Shown one piece after another: positions 25,871 through 38,108 of a DNA stretch of 64,000 nucleotides. Under the pieces are notes generated by a model. It saw only the letters and a program-made list of their open reading frames with translations. It had not been told where the DNA came from and searched no databases. Position 1 is the first letter of the stretch. Each line of letters starts with the position of its first letter. This stretch comes from Nocardioides guangzhouensis. Lineage in GTDB: Bacteria; Actinomycetota; Actinomycetes; Propionibacteriales; Nocardioidaceae. Where the stretch lies: the NCBI RefSeq assembly GCF_004519545.1, contig NZ_SDKM01000013.1, positions 62,001 through 126,000 of the forward strand, given 5' to 3'. The position numbers and the translations under genes were made by a program.

Positions 25871-26691
25871 CCGACGAGGGTACGGAAGGCGTCGTTGGTG
25901 CGGGCCGCGGCATCGCGGAGCGCGCCGAGGTCCGGGCCGGCGGACAGGATCTCGCGGGAGGAACTGGGCACCGCGTTGCGCACCTGGTCGCCGAAGATGC
26001 GGCCCACGGCCTCCGGGGTTCCGCCCTGGGCGCCGACCCCGGGGGCGAGCAGCGGCCCGTTGATCGCGAGGTCCTCGGCGGTCTCGCCGATGGTGGCGCC
26101 GACCACGGCGCCGTACGACCCGAGCGGCTCGGCGCCGGCGTTGAGCGCGGCCAGCTCGGCGAGCACGGTGCCGGCGACGGTCCGCTCCCCGGCCCGGGCG
26201 TGCTGGACCTGGCCGGCACCGGGGTTGGAGGTGAGCGCCAGCACGAACAGGCCGCGGTCGTGCCGGGCGGCGGCCTCGACGAACGGCTGCACGGAGGAGG
26301 AGCCGAGGTAGGGGCTGACGGTGATCGCGTCGGCCGCCAGCGGGCTGGCCGGGTCGAGGTAGGCGTCGGCGTACCCCTCGGCGGTGCTGCCGATGTCGCC
26401 ACGCTTGACGTCGAGGATCGCCAGCGCGCCGGCCGCGCGGATCTCGGCCAGCACCCGCTCGAGCACCGCGATCCCGCGGCTGCCGTGACGTTCGAAGAAC
26501 GCCGACTGGGGCTTGAGGCTGGACGACACCGGGCCGAGCGCCTCGACCGCGCCGAGCGCGAACCGCTCCAGCCCGGCCGGGGTGTCGTCGAGACCCCAGG
26601 CGCGGAGCAGCCCGGCGTGCGGGTCGATCCCGGGGCACAGCGGTCCGCGGTCGTCCATGGCGGCGCGCAGGCGGGCACCGAAGGTGCTCAT
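25867..26691 (-). CDS. pyrF: Orotidine 5'-phosphate decarboxylase, type 2
   Basis: Converts OMP to UMP, the last step of de novo UMP synthesis. At 274 aa it is the longer type-2 form seen in actinobacteria. The catalytic tetrad region is AILDVKRGDIGSTAEGYADA (Asp94, Lys96, Asp99), preceded by SSSLKPQSAFFERHG and followed by ITVSPYLGSSSVQPF and VVGATIGETAE. Overlaps the PyrD1-like gene by 4 nt. Confidence 0.96.
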   Translation of the reverse strand: MSTFGARLRAAMDDRGPLCPGIDPHAGLLRAWGLDDTPAGLERFALGAVEALGPVSSSLKPQSAFFERHGSRGIAVLERVLAEIRAAGALAILDVKRGDIGSTAEGYADAYLDPASPLAADAITVSPYLGSSSVQPFVEAAARHDRGLFVLALTSNPGAGQVQHARAGERTVAGTVLAELAALNAGAEPLGSYGAVVGATIGETAEDLAINGPLLAPGVGAQGGTPEAVGRIFGDQVRNAVPSSSREILSAGPDLGALRDAAARTNDAFRTLVG

Positions 26692-27536
26692 GTCTCTCCT
26701 CGGAGGTCGGCCGCGGCACGTGCGGCGCAGGTGGGGTCGTGCAGCAGGGCGGCGCCGATCTGCACGGCGGTGGCGCCGGCGGCCAGGAAGGCGCGGACGT
26801 GGTCGGCGCCGGCGGCTCCCCCGGCCCCGACCAGCGGGAGGCCTGGCAGCGCGGCGTGCACCTCGGCGACGGTGCGCAGGGCGACCGGTCGAACGGCCGG
26901 GCCGGACAGCCCGCCGGGGCGGCCGTCGGGCAGCAGCGCGGGCAGGGCGTTGCCGAGGACCACGGCGTCGGCGCCGGCCTCGGCGACGGCGCGGGCGGTC
27001 TCGACGACCCGGAGCGGGTCGTGGCCGACCTTGGCCAGCAGGGCGGTGCCGCGCGGCAGGTCGCGGCGTACGGCGGCCACCGCGCGGGCCGCCTGGAAGG
27101 GCTCACGCGTGTCGAACAGTCCGAGCGCCGGCCCGTCCGGCGTGGCCAGGTCGAGCTCGAGCCCGTCCACGCCCGGGGAGTCGCCCAGCCGTCGAGCCAG
27201 GTCGGCGTACTCCCCCAGGCTGCTGGCGGCGACCGAGACGACCGTGCGCACGTCGGCGGCGGCCAGCCAGGGCAGCTCGGTCGCGAGGAACTGGTGCAGC
27301 CCCGGGTTGGCCAGGCCGGTGGCGTGCACGAAGCCGGCGTCGGTCTCGTGGACCCGTCGGCCGGGGTGTCCCTCGCGCGGGTCCAGCGTGATCGTCCGGG
27401 TGACGAAGCCACCGACCCCGGTCAGCCCGTCGAGGGCGGCGAGCTCGCGGCCGGTGCCGCCGCAGCCGGCGGCGACCAGGACCGGCGAGGCGAGGGCCAG
27501 CCCGGCGATCGCGACCTCGGGGGCGGTGGCGGTCAT
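26688..27536 (-). CDS. Class 1 dihydroorotate dehydrogenase-like protein lacking the catalytic motif
   Basis: A 282-aa TIM barrel whose layout and C-terminus (LPLVGAGGAAGADHVRAFLA, GATAVQIGAALLHDP) match PyrD class 1B, which pairs with PyrK. The catalytic loop, normally N-x-S-C-P-N, reads LDLATPDG (129-135): Thr132 stands where the base Cys is expected and Asp replaces Asn. The lysine strand is LLAKVGHDP and the usual NT motif reads GNALPALL. ATG overlaps the pyrK-like stop. With a full class 2 PyrD upstream in the same operon, this protein may have another substrate or a non-catalytic role. Confidence 0.8.
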   Translation of the reverse strand: MTATAPEVAIAGLALASPVLVAAGCGGTGRELAALDGLTGVGGFVTRTITLDPREGHPGRRVHETDAGFVHATGLANPGLHQFLATELPWLAAADVRTVVSVAASSLGEYADLARRLGDSPGVDGLELDLATPDGPALGLFDTREPFQAARAVAAVRRDLPRGTALLAKVGHDPLRVVETARAVAEAGADAVVLGNALPALLPDGRPGGLSGPAVRPVALRTVAEVHAALPGLPLVGAGGAAGADHVRAFLAAGATAVQIGAALLHDPTCAARAAADLRGET

Positions 27537-28387
27537 CTCGGCTCCGTCCGCAGGTCGGTCCAGCGCACCCGGTCGCCGCGGAACACGGGCCCCTCGACGC
27601 AGGCGCGGACGTGGCGCGGGCTGCCGGCCTCGCCGACGACCGGGATCGTGCAGCCGAAGCACAGGCCGGTGCCGCACGGCTGGTCGACCGCGACCCCGGT
27701 CTGGCTCCAGGCGCCCTGGGCCTCGGCGGCCGCGGCGACGGCGTGCAGGCCCTCGTGCGAGCCGGTCGCGTAGACGACGTCGGCACCGGACTTCGCGACC
27801 ACCTCGGGCGCGACCTCGGCGACCGTGCCCTTCGCGCCGACCGATCCGTCGCCGGTGACCACGGTGACCGCCCGGGCGGTACGACGGGCGTCCAGGGTCC
27901 CCAGCAAGTGCGCCTCGTCGGGGGCGGCGAGCAGCATGGTGACCGTGCAGCCGCGTTCGCGGAGCCGCTCGGCGAGCGGGAACAGCGGGGCCGCGGCGTA
28001 CCCCTCGCCGACCAGCAGGCAGGTGACCGGCTCCTTGGGCAGCGCGAACGGCCGTCCGAGCGGTCCGGTGACCTCGATCGGGTCGCCCTGGTCGAGCCCG
28101 GCCAGCCAGGTGCCGCCGGTGCCGGTCGGCTCGACGACCACCTCGAGGGTGGCGCCGTGGCTGCCGGTGGGCCGGACCCGGTGCACCCAGTAGCTGCGGC
28201 GGGCGAGGTGTGCGCGCGGCCGGGTGTGCCCGACCGAGACCGCGACGAAGGTGCCTGGCCGGTGCCGCTCGGCCATGCCGGGGGCGACCAGGGTGAGGTG
28301 GCGGTAGGCGCCGATCCGCTTCGACGACAGCACCTCGCCGCGCACGTGCAGCGGCGTGTGGGCGACGCGGGTCGGCTGCTGGGTCAT
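27533..28387 (-). CDS. PyrK-type FAD/[2Fe-2S] electron transfer subunit
   Basis: A 284-aa ferredoxin-reductase-fold protein. An FAD domain (about 12-110, [10 protein letters not shown] and [11 protein letters not shown]) is followed by a nucleotide domain ([20 protein letters not shown]). The C-terminal iron-sulfur motif is complete: Cys238, Cys243, Cys246 and Cys263 (CGTGLCFGC, then C 17 residues later). PyrK passes electrons from class 1B PyrD to NAD+. Here its partner gene directly follows and overlaps, but that partner has lost the catalytic motif. Divergent from classic PyrK around the FAD site. Confidence 0.85.
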   Translation of the reverse strand: MTQQPTRVAHTPLHVRGEVLSSKRIGAYRHLTLVAPGMAERHRPGTFVAVSVGHTRPRAHLARRSYWVHRVRPTGSHGATLEVVVEPTGTGGTWLAGLDQGDPIEVTGPLGRPFALPKEPVTCLLVGEGYAAAPLFPLAERLRERGCTVTMLLAAPDEAHLLGTLDARRTARAVTVVTGDGSVGAKGTVAEVAPEVVAKSGADVVYATGSHEGLHAVAAAAEAQGAWSQTGVAVDQPCGTGLCFGCTIPVVGEAGSPRHVRACVEGPVFRGDRVRWTDLRTEPR

Positions 28388-29441
28388 GCGCCGACCCGCA
28401 CTCCCGTGCCCAGTCCCCGGGCGATCCGGGAGGGCCACAGCGGGCCCTCGTAGACGAAGGCGGTGTAGCCCTGGACCAGCGTGGCGCCGGCCTCGATCCG
28501 GGCCCGGGCGTCCTCGACGGTGGTGATCCCGCCGACACCGACGAGCGTCAGGTCGTCGCCGACCCGGCCGGCGAGCAGCCGGAGCACCTCGAGGGCGCGC
28601 TCCCGGACCGGCGCGCCGGACAGGCCGCCTGCCCCGATCCGCTCGACCTCGGCGACCGGCGTGGCCAGCCCGGCGCGGCTGATCGTGGTGTTGGTGGCGA
28701 TGATCCCGTCCAGGCCGACCGCCCGGGCGAGGTCGGCGACCGCGAGCACGTCCTCGTCGGAGAGGTCGGGTGCGATCTTGACCAGCAGCGGCACCCGGTG
28801 CTCGGTGACGGTCGCGTCCGCGCGCCGGCGTACGGCGGTCAGCAGCGGCTCGAGCTTCTCGACCGCCTGCAGGTCGCGCAGCCCCGGGGTGTTCGGCGAG
28901 CTGACGTTCACCACGAGGTAGTCGGCGTACGGAGCGAGCAGGCCGGCCGACTTCTCGTAGTCCCGGACCGCCTCCTCCTCGGGCACCACCTTGGTCTTGC
29001 CGATGTTGACGCCGAGCACCGGGCCGCTGCGGCCGCGCCGGGCCAGGGCCTCGGCGCGTGCCCCGAGCCGCCGGGCGACCAACTCGGCGCCGTCGTTGTT
29101 GAACCCCATCCTGTTGACCACGGCCCGGTCCGCGGGGAGCCGGAACAGCCGCGGCGTCGGGTTGCCGGGCTGCGCCTCGCCGGTGACCGTGCCGACCTCG
29201 ACATGGCCGAACCCGAGCGCGGCCAGCGCGTCGATCCCGACCGCGTTCTTGTCGAAGCCGGCCGCCAGGCCGAGCCGGTTGGGGAACCGCAACCCCATCG
29301 CCTCGACCGGCTCGCCGTCCGCCCGCCGCCGCAGCACCGGCCGGGTGGCCGGGGCGGCGGCGCGGATCGCGCGGAACGCCCGGTGGTGCGCCCGCTCGGG
29401 ATCGGTCCGGGTGAGCAGGCGGTCGAAGATCAAGCGGTACG

Positions 29442-29445
<4 letters not shown>
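28384..29445 (-). CDS. pyrD: Dihydroorotate dehydrogenase (quinone), class 2
   Basis: Membrane-associated enzyme oxidising dihydroorotate to orotate with a quinone acceptor. The 353-aa product has the class 2 N-terminal extension (about 1-50), [31 protein letters not shown], the catalytic serine motif [16 protein letters not shown] (about 179-194), [17 protein letters not shown] and [12 protein letters not shown]. All expected residues are present, so this is the likely pathway enzyme. GTG start overlaps the carB stop. Confidence 0.96.
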
Positions 29446-32747
<3,302 letters not shown>

Positions 32748-32748
32748 G

Positions 32749-34059
32749 TCAGGAATCCTCCCCGTCCGTGGTGGTTTCGAGACGGGCTCGTTCCTCGCCC
32801 TCCTCAACCACCGGTGCACCGGTGGTTGAGGAGCGAGCGCCAGCGAGCGTCTCGAAACCACGACCTCGCGACGCGATCAGCTCGCAGAACCGGTCGAAGA
32901 GGTAGGCCGCATCGTGCGGGCCGGCCGCCGCCTCCGGGTGGTACTGCACGGAGAACGCCGTCAGCTCGCCGGTCGCGGAGCGCAGCTCGAGCCCCTCGAC
33001 CACGTCGTCGTTGAGGCAGACGTGGCTGACCGTGACCGCGCCGTACGGCGTCTGCGTCTCCCGGTCGAGCGGTGCGTCGACCGCGAATCCGTGGTTGTGC
33101 GCGGTGACCTCGACGGTGCCGGTCGTGCGGTCCATCACCGGCTGGTTGATGCCGCGGTGGCCGTACTTCAGCTTGTAGGTGCCGAGGCCGAGCGCGCGCC
33201 CGAACAGCTGGTTGCCGAAGCAGATCCCGAAGTAGGGCAGCCCGCGCTCCAGCGCCCCCTTCAGCAGCTCCACCTGGCCGGTGGTCGCGGCCGGGTCGCC
33301 GGGGCCGTTGGAGAAGAACAGGCCATCAGGCTGCACGGCGAGCACCTCGTCGAGGGTGGCGGTCGCGGGCAGCACGTGCACCTCGATGCCGCGCTCGCTC
33401 ATCATCCGCGGGGTGTTCGCCTTGATCCCGAGGTCGATCGCGGCGACCGTGAACCGCCGGGTGCCGACCGCCGGGACGACGTACGGCTCGGTCGTCGAGA
33501 CCTCCCCGGCCAGCTCGGCGCCGGCCATCGGGGCGGAGTCGCGCACCCGGGCGAGCAGCGCCTCGGGGTCGGTCTCCGTCGAGGAGACCCCGACCCGCAT
33601 CGCGCCGCGCTCACGCAGGTGCCGGGTGAGCGCCCGGGTGTCGATGCCGGAGATGCCGACCACGCCCTGGGCGCGGAGCTCGTCGTCGAGGCTGCGGACC
33701 GACCGCCAGCTCGACGGCACCCGGGCGGGGTCGCGGACGACGTACCCGCTGACCCAGATCCTCCGGGACTCCGGGTCCTCGTCGTTCATGCCGGTGTTGC
33801 CGACGTGCGGGGCGGTCATCACCACGACCTGGCGGTGGTACGACGGGTCGGTGAGGGTCTCCTGGTAGCCGGTCATGCCGGTGGAGAACACCGCCTCCCC
33901 GAAGGTCTCGCCCTCGGCGCCGTACGCCTCGCCGTGGAAGGTGCGCCCGTCCTCGAGCACCAGCAGCGCCCCGGTGGTTGAGGAGCGAGCGCCAGCAGCC
34001 CCGGTGGTTGAGGAGCGAGCGCCAGCGAGCGTCTCGAAACCACCCCCGGAGGCGCTCAT
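32749..34059 (-). CDS. carA: Carbamoyl phosphate synthase small subunit with repeat-derived ends
   Basis: Glutaminase subunit of carbamoyl phosphate synthase. The core (about 32-398) is normal: [30 protein letters not shown], catalytic Cys in [18 protein letters not shown] and His/Glu in [20 protein letters not shown]. At 436 aa it is longer than usual. Residues 7-30 ([14 protein letters not shown] plus AGARSSTTG) and the tail from about 400 ([14 protein letters not shown], then a charged stretch) are encoded by copies of a 42-bp interspersed repeat. ATG overlaps the pyrC stop. A start nearer the core is conceivable, but no ATG/GTG with an SD was seen there. Confidence 0.95.
   Translation of the reverse strand: MSASGGGFETLAGARSSTTGAAGARSSTTGALLVLEDGRTFHGEAYGAEGETFGEAVFSTGMTGYQETLTDPSYHRQVVVMTAPHVGNTGMNDEDPESRRIWVSGYVVRDPARVPSSWRSVRSLDDELRAQGVVGISGIDTRALTRHLRERGAMRVGVSSTETDPEALLARVRDSAPMAGAELAGEVSTTEPYVVPAVGTRRFTVAAIDLGIKANTPRMMSERGIEVHVLPATATLDEVLAVQPDGLFFSNGPGDPAATTGQVELLKGALERGLPYFGICFGNQLFGRALGLGTYKLKYGHRGINQPVMDRTTGTVEVTAHNHGFAVDAPLDRETQTPYGAVTVSHVCLNDDVVEGLELRSATGELTAFSVQYHPEAAAGPHDAAYLFDRFCELIASRGRGFETLAGARSSTTGAPVVEEGEERARLETTTDGEDS
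32771..32861. repeat. Inverted pair of 42-bp interspersed repeats at the carA 3' end
   Basis: A diverged copy at 32771-32812 (GTGGTTTCGAGACGG to CCTCAACCACC) faces a near-perfect copy at 32821-32861 (GGTGGTTGAGGAGCG to TCTCGAAACCAC) across 8 bp. Together they encode the last 30-odd residues of CarA and end about 25 bp before its stop. The pair could fold into a long hairpin in the carA-carB mRNA. Confidence 0.85.
33973..34044. repeat. Tandem 42-bp interspersed repeats at the carA 5' end
   Basis: A truncated copy (33973-33998, GGTGGTTGAGGAGCG to GCCAGCAG) is followed by a full copy (34003-34044, ending TCTCGAAACCACC), same orientation. Both lie inside the first 30 codons of CarA. The truncated unit lacks the distal half, suggesting duplication with partial deletion. 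Confidence 0.85.
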
Positions 34060-35396
34060 GCCGGGGTCCCCGCGGGAACGGGAGCGAAGCGAGTGTTCTC
34101 GTGGGGTGTTGCCAGCTTCCCGTCGATGACGGTGGGCTTGCCGCGCAGGAACGTGGCGACCACCCGACCGGGCAGCTCCATGCCGGCGTACGGCGTGTTC
34201 CGCGAGAGCGAGGCCATCTCGCTCGCCACGACGGTGCGGCGCACGGACGGGTCGTAGAGCACGACGTTGGCCGGCTCGCCCTCGGCGAGCGGGCGGCCGT
34301 GCGAGGTGACCCGTCCGATCCGCGCCGGCGCGGCGGACATCCGCTCGGCGACGCCGGCCCAGTCGAGCAGGCCGGGGTCGACCATGGTCTCCTGCACGAT
34401 CGAGAGCGCGGTCTCGAGGCCGAGCATCCCGAACGCGGCGGCCTGCCACTCGCAGTCCTTGTCCTCGTGCGGGTGCGGGGCGTGGTCCGTGGCGACGATG
34501 TCGATGGTGCCGTCGGCCAGTCCCGCCCGCAGCGCCTCGACGTCGGCGGCCGAGCGCAGCGGCGGGTTGACCTTGTAGATGGGGTCGTAGGTGGCGGCCA
34601 GCTCGTCGGTGAGGATCAGGTGGTGCGGGCACACCTCGGCGGTGACGTCCCAGCCCTTCTCCTTGGCCCAGCGGACGATCTCGACCGAGCCGGCGGTGGA
34701 GACGTGGCAGACGTGCAGCCGGGAGCCGACGTGTGCGGCGAGCAGGCAGTCACGGGCGATGATCGCCTCCTCGGCGACCGCCGGCCAGCCGCGCAGCCCG
34801 AGCCGGCCGGAGAGCTCGCCCTCGTTCATCTGGGCGTCCTCGGTGAGCCGCGGCTCCTGGGCGTGCTGGGCGACGACGCCGTCGAAGGCCTTGACGTACT
34901 CCAGCGCCCGCCGCATCACGATCGGGTCGGAGACGCACTTGCCGTCGTCGGAGAAGACCCGGACACGGGCGGCGGAGTCGGCCATCGCACCGAGCTCGGC
35001 GAGCCGCTCCCCGGCGAGTCCGACGGTGACCGCACCCACCGGGAACACGTCGCAGTGGCCGGCCTCGCGGCCCAGGCGCCAGACCTGCTCGACGACCCCG
35101 GCGGTGTCGGCGACCGGGTCGGTGTTGGCCATCGCGTGCACGGCGGTGAAGCCACCCAGCGCGGCGGCCCGGGTGCCGGTCTCGACGGTCTCGGCGTCCT
35201 CGCGGCCGGGCTCGCGCAGGTGGGTGTGCAGGTCGACCAGACCGGGCAGCGCGACCAGCCCGGTCGCGTCGACGACCTCGACGCCGGAGGCCTCGAGACC
35301 GACGCCGACGGAGACGATCACCCCGTCCCGGATCAGCAGGTCGGTGGGTTCGCCGCCGAGGACGGCGGCGTTCTTGATGAGGTACGAGGTGCTCAC
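34056..35396 (-). CDS. pyrC: Dihydroorotase
   Basis: Cyclises carbamoyl aspartate to dihydroorotate. At 446 aa it is the long class I type. Zinc motif [20 protein letters not shown] (two His and conserved Arg), further His ligands in [12 protein letters not shown] and [12 protein letters not shown], and the catalytic Asp in [18 protein letters not shown] start overlaps the pyrB stop (GTGA). Confidence 0.97.
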   Translation of the reverse strand: MSTSYLIKNAAVLGGEPTDLLIRDGVIVSVGVGLEASGVEVVDATGLVALPGLVDLHTHLREPGREDAETVETGTRAAALGGFTAVHAMANTDPVADTAGVVEQVWRLGREAGHCDVFPVGAVTVGLAGERLAELGAMADSAARVRVFSDDGKCVSDPIVMRRALEYVKAFDGVVAQHAQEPRLTEDAQMNEGELSGRLGLRGWPAVAEEAIIARDCLLAAHVGSRLHVCHVSTAGSVEIVRWAKEKGWDVTAEVCPHHLILTDELAATYDPIYKVNPPLRSAADVEALRAGLADGTIDIVATDHAPHPHEDKDCEWQAAAFGMLGLETALSIVQETMVDPGLLDWAGVAERMSAAPARIGRVTSHGRPLAEGEPANVVLYDPSVRRTVVASEMASLSRNTPYAGMELPGRVVATFLRGKPTVIDGKLATPHENTRFAPVPAGTPA

Positions 35397-36358
35397 TCTT
35401 CTCCTCCACTGAGCTCATGAGCGGCTCCGCCTACGGCCGGCTCGGAGCCGCCCAGCAGCAGGTACAGGACGGCCATGCGGACGGCGACACCGTTGGTCAC
35501 CTGCTCGACGATCACCGACCGGTCGGAGTCGGCGACGTCGGCGGTGATCTCCATGCCGCGGATCATCGGGCCGGGGTGCATGACGATGGTGTGGTCCTGG
35601 AGGCTCGCCATCCGGCGGCCGTCGAGGCCGTAGCGGCGGCTGTACTCGCGGACCGTCGGGAAGTACGACGCGTTCATCCGCTCGCGCTGGACGCGCAGCA
35701 TCATCACGACGTCGCTCTTGGGCAGCACCGCGTCGAGGTCGTAGGACGTCGAGACGCCCCAGGTGTCCACGCCGTACGGCAGCAGCGTGGGCGGCGCGAC
35801 CAGGGTGACCTCGGCACCGAGCGTCTGCAGCAGCAGCGCGTTGGAGCGGGCCACCCGGCTGTGCAGCACGTCGCCGACGATCGCGACCCGGCGACCGTCG
35901 AGGTCGCCCAGGTGCCGCCACATCGTGAACGCATCGAGCAGGGCCTGGGTCGGGTGCTCGTGGGTGCCGTCGCCGGCGTTGATCACCGACGACCTCGACC
36001 AGCCGGCGTTGGCCAGCAGGTGCGGGGCGCCGGAGGCCCAGTGCCGGACCACGACCGCGTCCGCGCCCATGGCCTCGAGCGTCAGCGCGGTGTCCTTCAG
36101 CGACTCGCCCTTGCTCAGCGAGGAGCCCTTGGCGGAGAAGTTGATGACGTCGGCCGAGAGCCGCTTGGCAGCGGCCTCGAACGAGATCCGGGTGCGCGTG
36201 GAGTCCTCGAAGAAGAGGTTCACGATGGTTCGGCCGCGCAGCGCCGGCAGCTTCTTGATCGGCCGGTCCGCGAGCGAGCGGAGCTCCTCGGCGGTGGTCA
36301 GGATCAGCTCGGCGTCGTCGCGGCTCAGGTCCGCCGCGCTCAGCAGGTGCTTCTTCAT
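35393..36358 (-). CDS. pyrB: Aspartate carbamoyltransferase catalytic subunit
   Basis: Forms carbamoyl aspartate from carbamoyl phosphate and aspartate. The 321-aa product has the carbamoyl phosphate motif [48 protein letters not shown] and [14 protein letters not shown]. No pyrI regulatory subunit is present, so control should come from PyrR. Overlaps pyrR by 4 nt. Confidence 0.97.
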   Translation of the reverse strand: MKKHLLSAADLSRDDAELILTTAEELRSLADRPIKKLPALRGRTIVNLFFEDSTRTRISFEAAAKRLSADVINFSAKGSSLSKGESLKDTALTLEAMGADAVVVRHWASGAPHLLANAGWSRSSVINAGDGTHEHPTQALLDAFTMWRHLGDLDGRRVAIVGDVLHSRVARSNALLLQTLGAEVTLVAPPTLLPYGVDTWGVSTSYDLDAVLPKSDVVMMLRVQRERMNASYFPTVREYSRRYGLDGRRMASLQDHTIVMHPGPMIRGMEITADVADSDRSVIVEQVTNGVAVRMAVLYLLLGGSEPAVGGAAHELSGGEE

Positions 36359-36939
36359 CGGATGCTCACTCCGTCCTCCCCGTCGTGCTCCTCCAGACGC
36401 ACCGCGACCTTCTCGGCCAGCGAGGTGGGGAGGTTCTTGCCGACGAAGTCGGCGCGGATCGGCAGCTCGCGGTGGCCGCGGTCGACGAGGACGGCGAGCC
36501 GGACCGCCTGCGGGCGTCCGATGTCGTTGAGGGCGTCCAGCGCGGCCCGGATGGTGCGGCCGGAGTAGAGGACGTCGTCGACCAGCACCACGACCTTGCC
36601 GTCGATCCCGCCGGAGGGGATCTCCGTGGGCAGCAGGGTGCGGGCGGGCCGCATCCGCAGGTCGTCGCGGTACATCGTCACGTCGACGGAGCCGACCGGG
36701 ACGTCGGCGCCCTCCACGCGCGAGATGTTGGCCGCGATCCGGCGGGCGAGGTGGACGCCCCGGGTCGGGATCCCCAGCAGCACGAGGTCCTGGGAGCCCT
36801 TGTTGCGCTCGAGGATCTCGTGCGAGATGCGGGTGAGGGCCCGGGAGATGTCACGGGAGTCGAGGACGACCCGGCCCGGAGGGGCCTCGGAGGGGTCGGG
36901 GGTGGCTGCGTCGGAAGCAGCCGGGTTCGGGGCAGGCAT
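36355..36939 (-). CDS. pyrR: Pyrimidine operon regulator / uracil phosphoribosyltransferase
   Basis: RNA-binding regulator of the pyr operon with residual UPRT activity, 194 aa. The phosphoribosyltransferase motif is [20 protein letters not shown]; the RNA-binding face includes [13 protein letters not shown] and the Arg-rich [17 protein letters not shown] at 36939 is about 12 nt after AGGAGG, a long spacing. First gene of the operon; the leader holds a PyrR-binding loop next to the SD, so autogenous translational repression by UMP/UTP-bound PyrR is likely. Confidence 0.96.
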   Translation of the reverse strand: MPAPNPAASDAATPDPSEAPPGRVVLDSRDISRALTRISHEILERNKGSQDLVLLGIPTRGVHLARRIAANISRVEGADVPVGSVDVTMYRDDLRMRPARTLLPTEIPSGGIDGKVVVLVDDVLYSGRTIRAALDALNDIGRPQAVRLAVLVDRGHRELPIRADFVGKNLPTSLAEKVAVRLEEHDGEDGVSIR

Positions 36940-36951
36940 CAGCGTGCCGGA

Positions 36952-36978
36952 CCTCCTTCTCCGCCTCACGGGACGGCT
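36952..36978 (-). promoter_or_regulatory. PyrR-binding loop overlapping the pyrR ribosome-binding region
   Basis: CCGTCCCGTGAGGCGG (36976-36961, minus) contains the conserved CC-N-G-N-GAGG core of PyrR-binding loops inside a small stem. It is followed by AGAAGGAGG, the SD (36957-36952). The SD lies directly behind the loop, matching the translational repression known from mycobacteria; no antiterminator/terminator pair is seen. Confidence 0.8.
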
Positions 36979-37003
36979 CGTTAAAGGATGTCGATCGGGA
37001 CCG

Positions 37004-37031
37004 ACCCTAACACCCGATCCGGCCCGGTCAC
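37004..37031 (-). promoter_or_regulatory. pyr operon promoter
   Basis: GTGACC (37031-37026), 16-nt spacer, TAGGGT (37009-37004) on the minus strand. Predicted start about 36997, leaving a leader of some 57 nt with the PyrR loop. Confidence 0.55.
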
Positions 37032-37056
37032 GGATCGGCGCGGCGTGGCGGACTGG

Positions 37057-38028
37057 TCAACGGGCCTGCCAGTCGATCCCCAGGTTCCTGCGGGCGTCAG
37101 GCGCGATCCGACGCTGCCCCGCTCCGCTGGCACGGGCGACGTACAGGCCAATCCGAGGGTGGGAACTGAAGTAGTCGCGACCCGTGCTCCAGAGGGCCAT
37201 GCGTCGGTTGTCCGGCGATCGCACGGGGTCGTACTCGAAGCAGCCCGTCGTCGCCAGGCGGGTCGGAGCGGACTCCGACCCGTTGGCCGCGATTGAGCGC
37301 GCGTGCACGTAGCACTCGTTGCGGTAGCTCTCCTCCGCGAAGGAGAAGAGGATCCGACGGCCGCTGGGGACCCAATCCGGCCGGGCCACCCAGTAGGAAT
37401 CAGTGATCGCCGTTGGGTTGGCGCCGTCCGGCTCGACCGTCATGAGGAGGTTCCAGTGCGAGTGATAGAGGTCGACCTCGTCGGGGTCCTGCCCCGTGGG
37501 GACGCGCCCGACGAACGCGATCCGCCGCCCGTTCGGCGACCATGCCGGTGACCAGGCGGAGTCCAGCGTCGCACTGGCGGAGGTGATCTGCGTGCTCGTT
37601 CCGGCGACCAGGTCGAGCACGTGTATCTGCCGCTTGCCGGACTCGTCGCTCGTGTAGGCGATCCGGCGCCCGTCGGGCGACCACGAGGGCTGGCTCTCGT
37701 TCGCACCGCCGGTGATCACCGGTGTCGGGTCGGAGCCGTTGGCCCGCATCACCCAGACGTCCCGAGACAACACACCGCCGTAGGTGAAGGCGATCCGGCT
37801 GCCTGCACGGTTGTAGCGGGGGTCACTGACATGCCCGAGACGGGTGAGGCGCTGCCGACCGGTCCCGTCGGCATGGATGCGGAACAGGTCCCGGCCCTTG
37901 GGGCTCGACCCGACGAACACGATGTACCCGTTCGATCCGGACCAGGTGGCGTCGGCCGGCGCCACGACCGTCAGCGGTGCCGCCACCAGCGCGGCCACTA
38001 CCGCGCCAGCGAGTGCGCGCAGGATCAC
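37057..38028 (-). CDS. Secreted TolB-like beta-propeller protein
   Basis: A 323-aa exported protein with signal peptide (about 1-28: VILRALAGAVVAALVAAPL, cleaved near ADA-T). The mature part has repeated WD40/PD40 blades: SQPSWSPDGRRIAYTSDE, SPAWSPNGRRIAFVGRV, ARPDWVPSGRRILFSFAE, DPVRSPDNRRMALWS. TolB-like propellers bind proteins or glycans; the partner is unknown. I chose GTG at 38028 because GGAGG lies 6 nt upstream and the signal peptide follows; a longer frame exists. Own promoter at 38057-38086. Confidence 0.83.
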   Translation of the reverse strand: MILRALAGAVVAALVAAPLTVVAPADATWSGSNGYIVFVGSSPKGRDLFRIHADGTGRQRLTRLGHVSDPRYNRAGSRIAFTYGGVLSRDVWVMRANGSDPTPVITGGANESQPSWSPDGRRIAYTSDESGKRQIHVLDLVAGTSTQITSASATLDSAWSPAWSPNGRRIAFVGRVPTGQDPDEVDLYHSHWNLLMTVEPDGANPTAITDSYWVARPDWVPSGRRILFSFAEESYRNECYVHARSIAANGSESAPTRLATTGCFEYDPVRSPDNRRMALWSTGRDYFSSHPRIGLYVARASGAGQRRIAPDARRNLGIDWQAR

Positions 38029-38056
38029 CGCCGCCCTCCTTCGTCGGGATGGGTCG

Positions 38057-38086
38057 ACAGTAGGGAGCGGTCCCTGACCCAGACAA
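38057..38086 (-). promoter_or_regulatory. Promoter of the TolB-like gene
   Basis: TTGTCT (38086-38081), 18-nt spacer, TACTGT (38062-38057) on the minus strand, a good housekeeping match, placed just after the reductase gene. Confidence 0.6.
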
Positions 38087-38108
38087 CGCAAGTCGGTAGA
38101 AGTACTGA

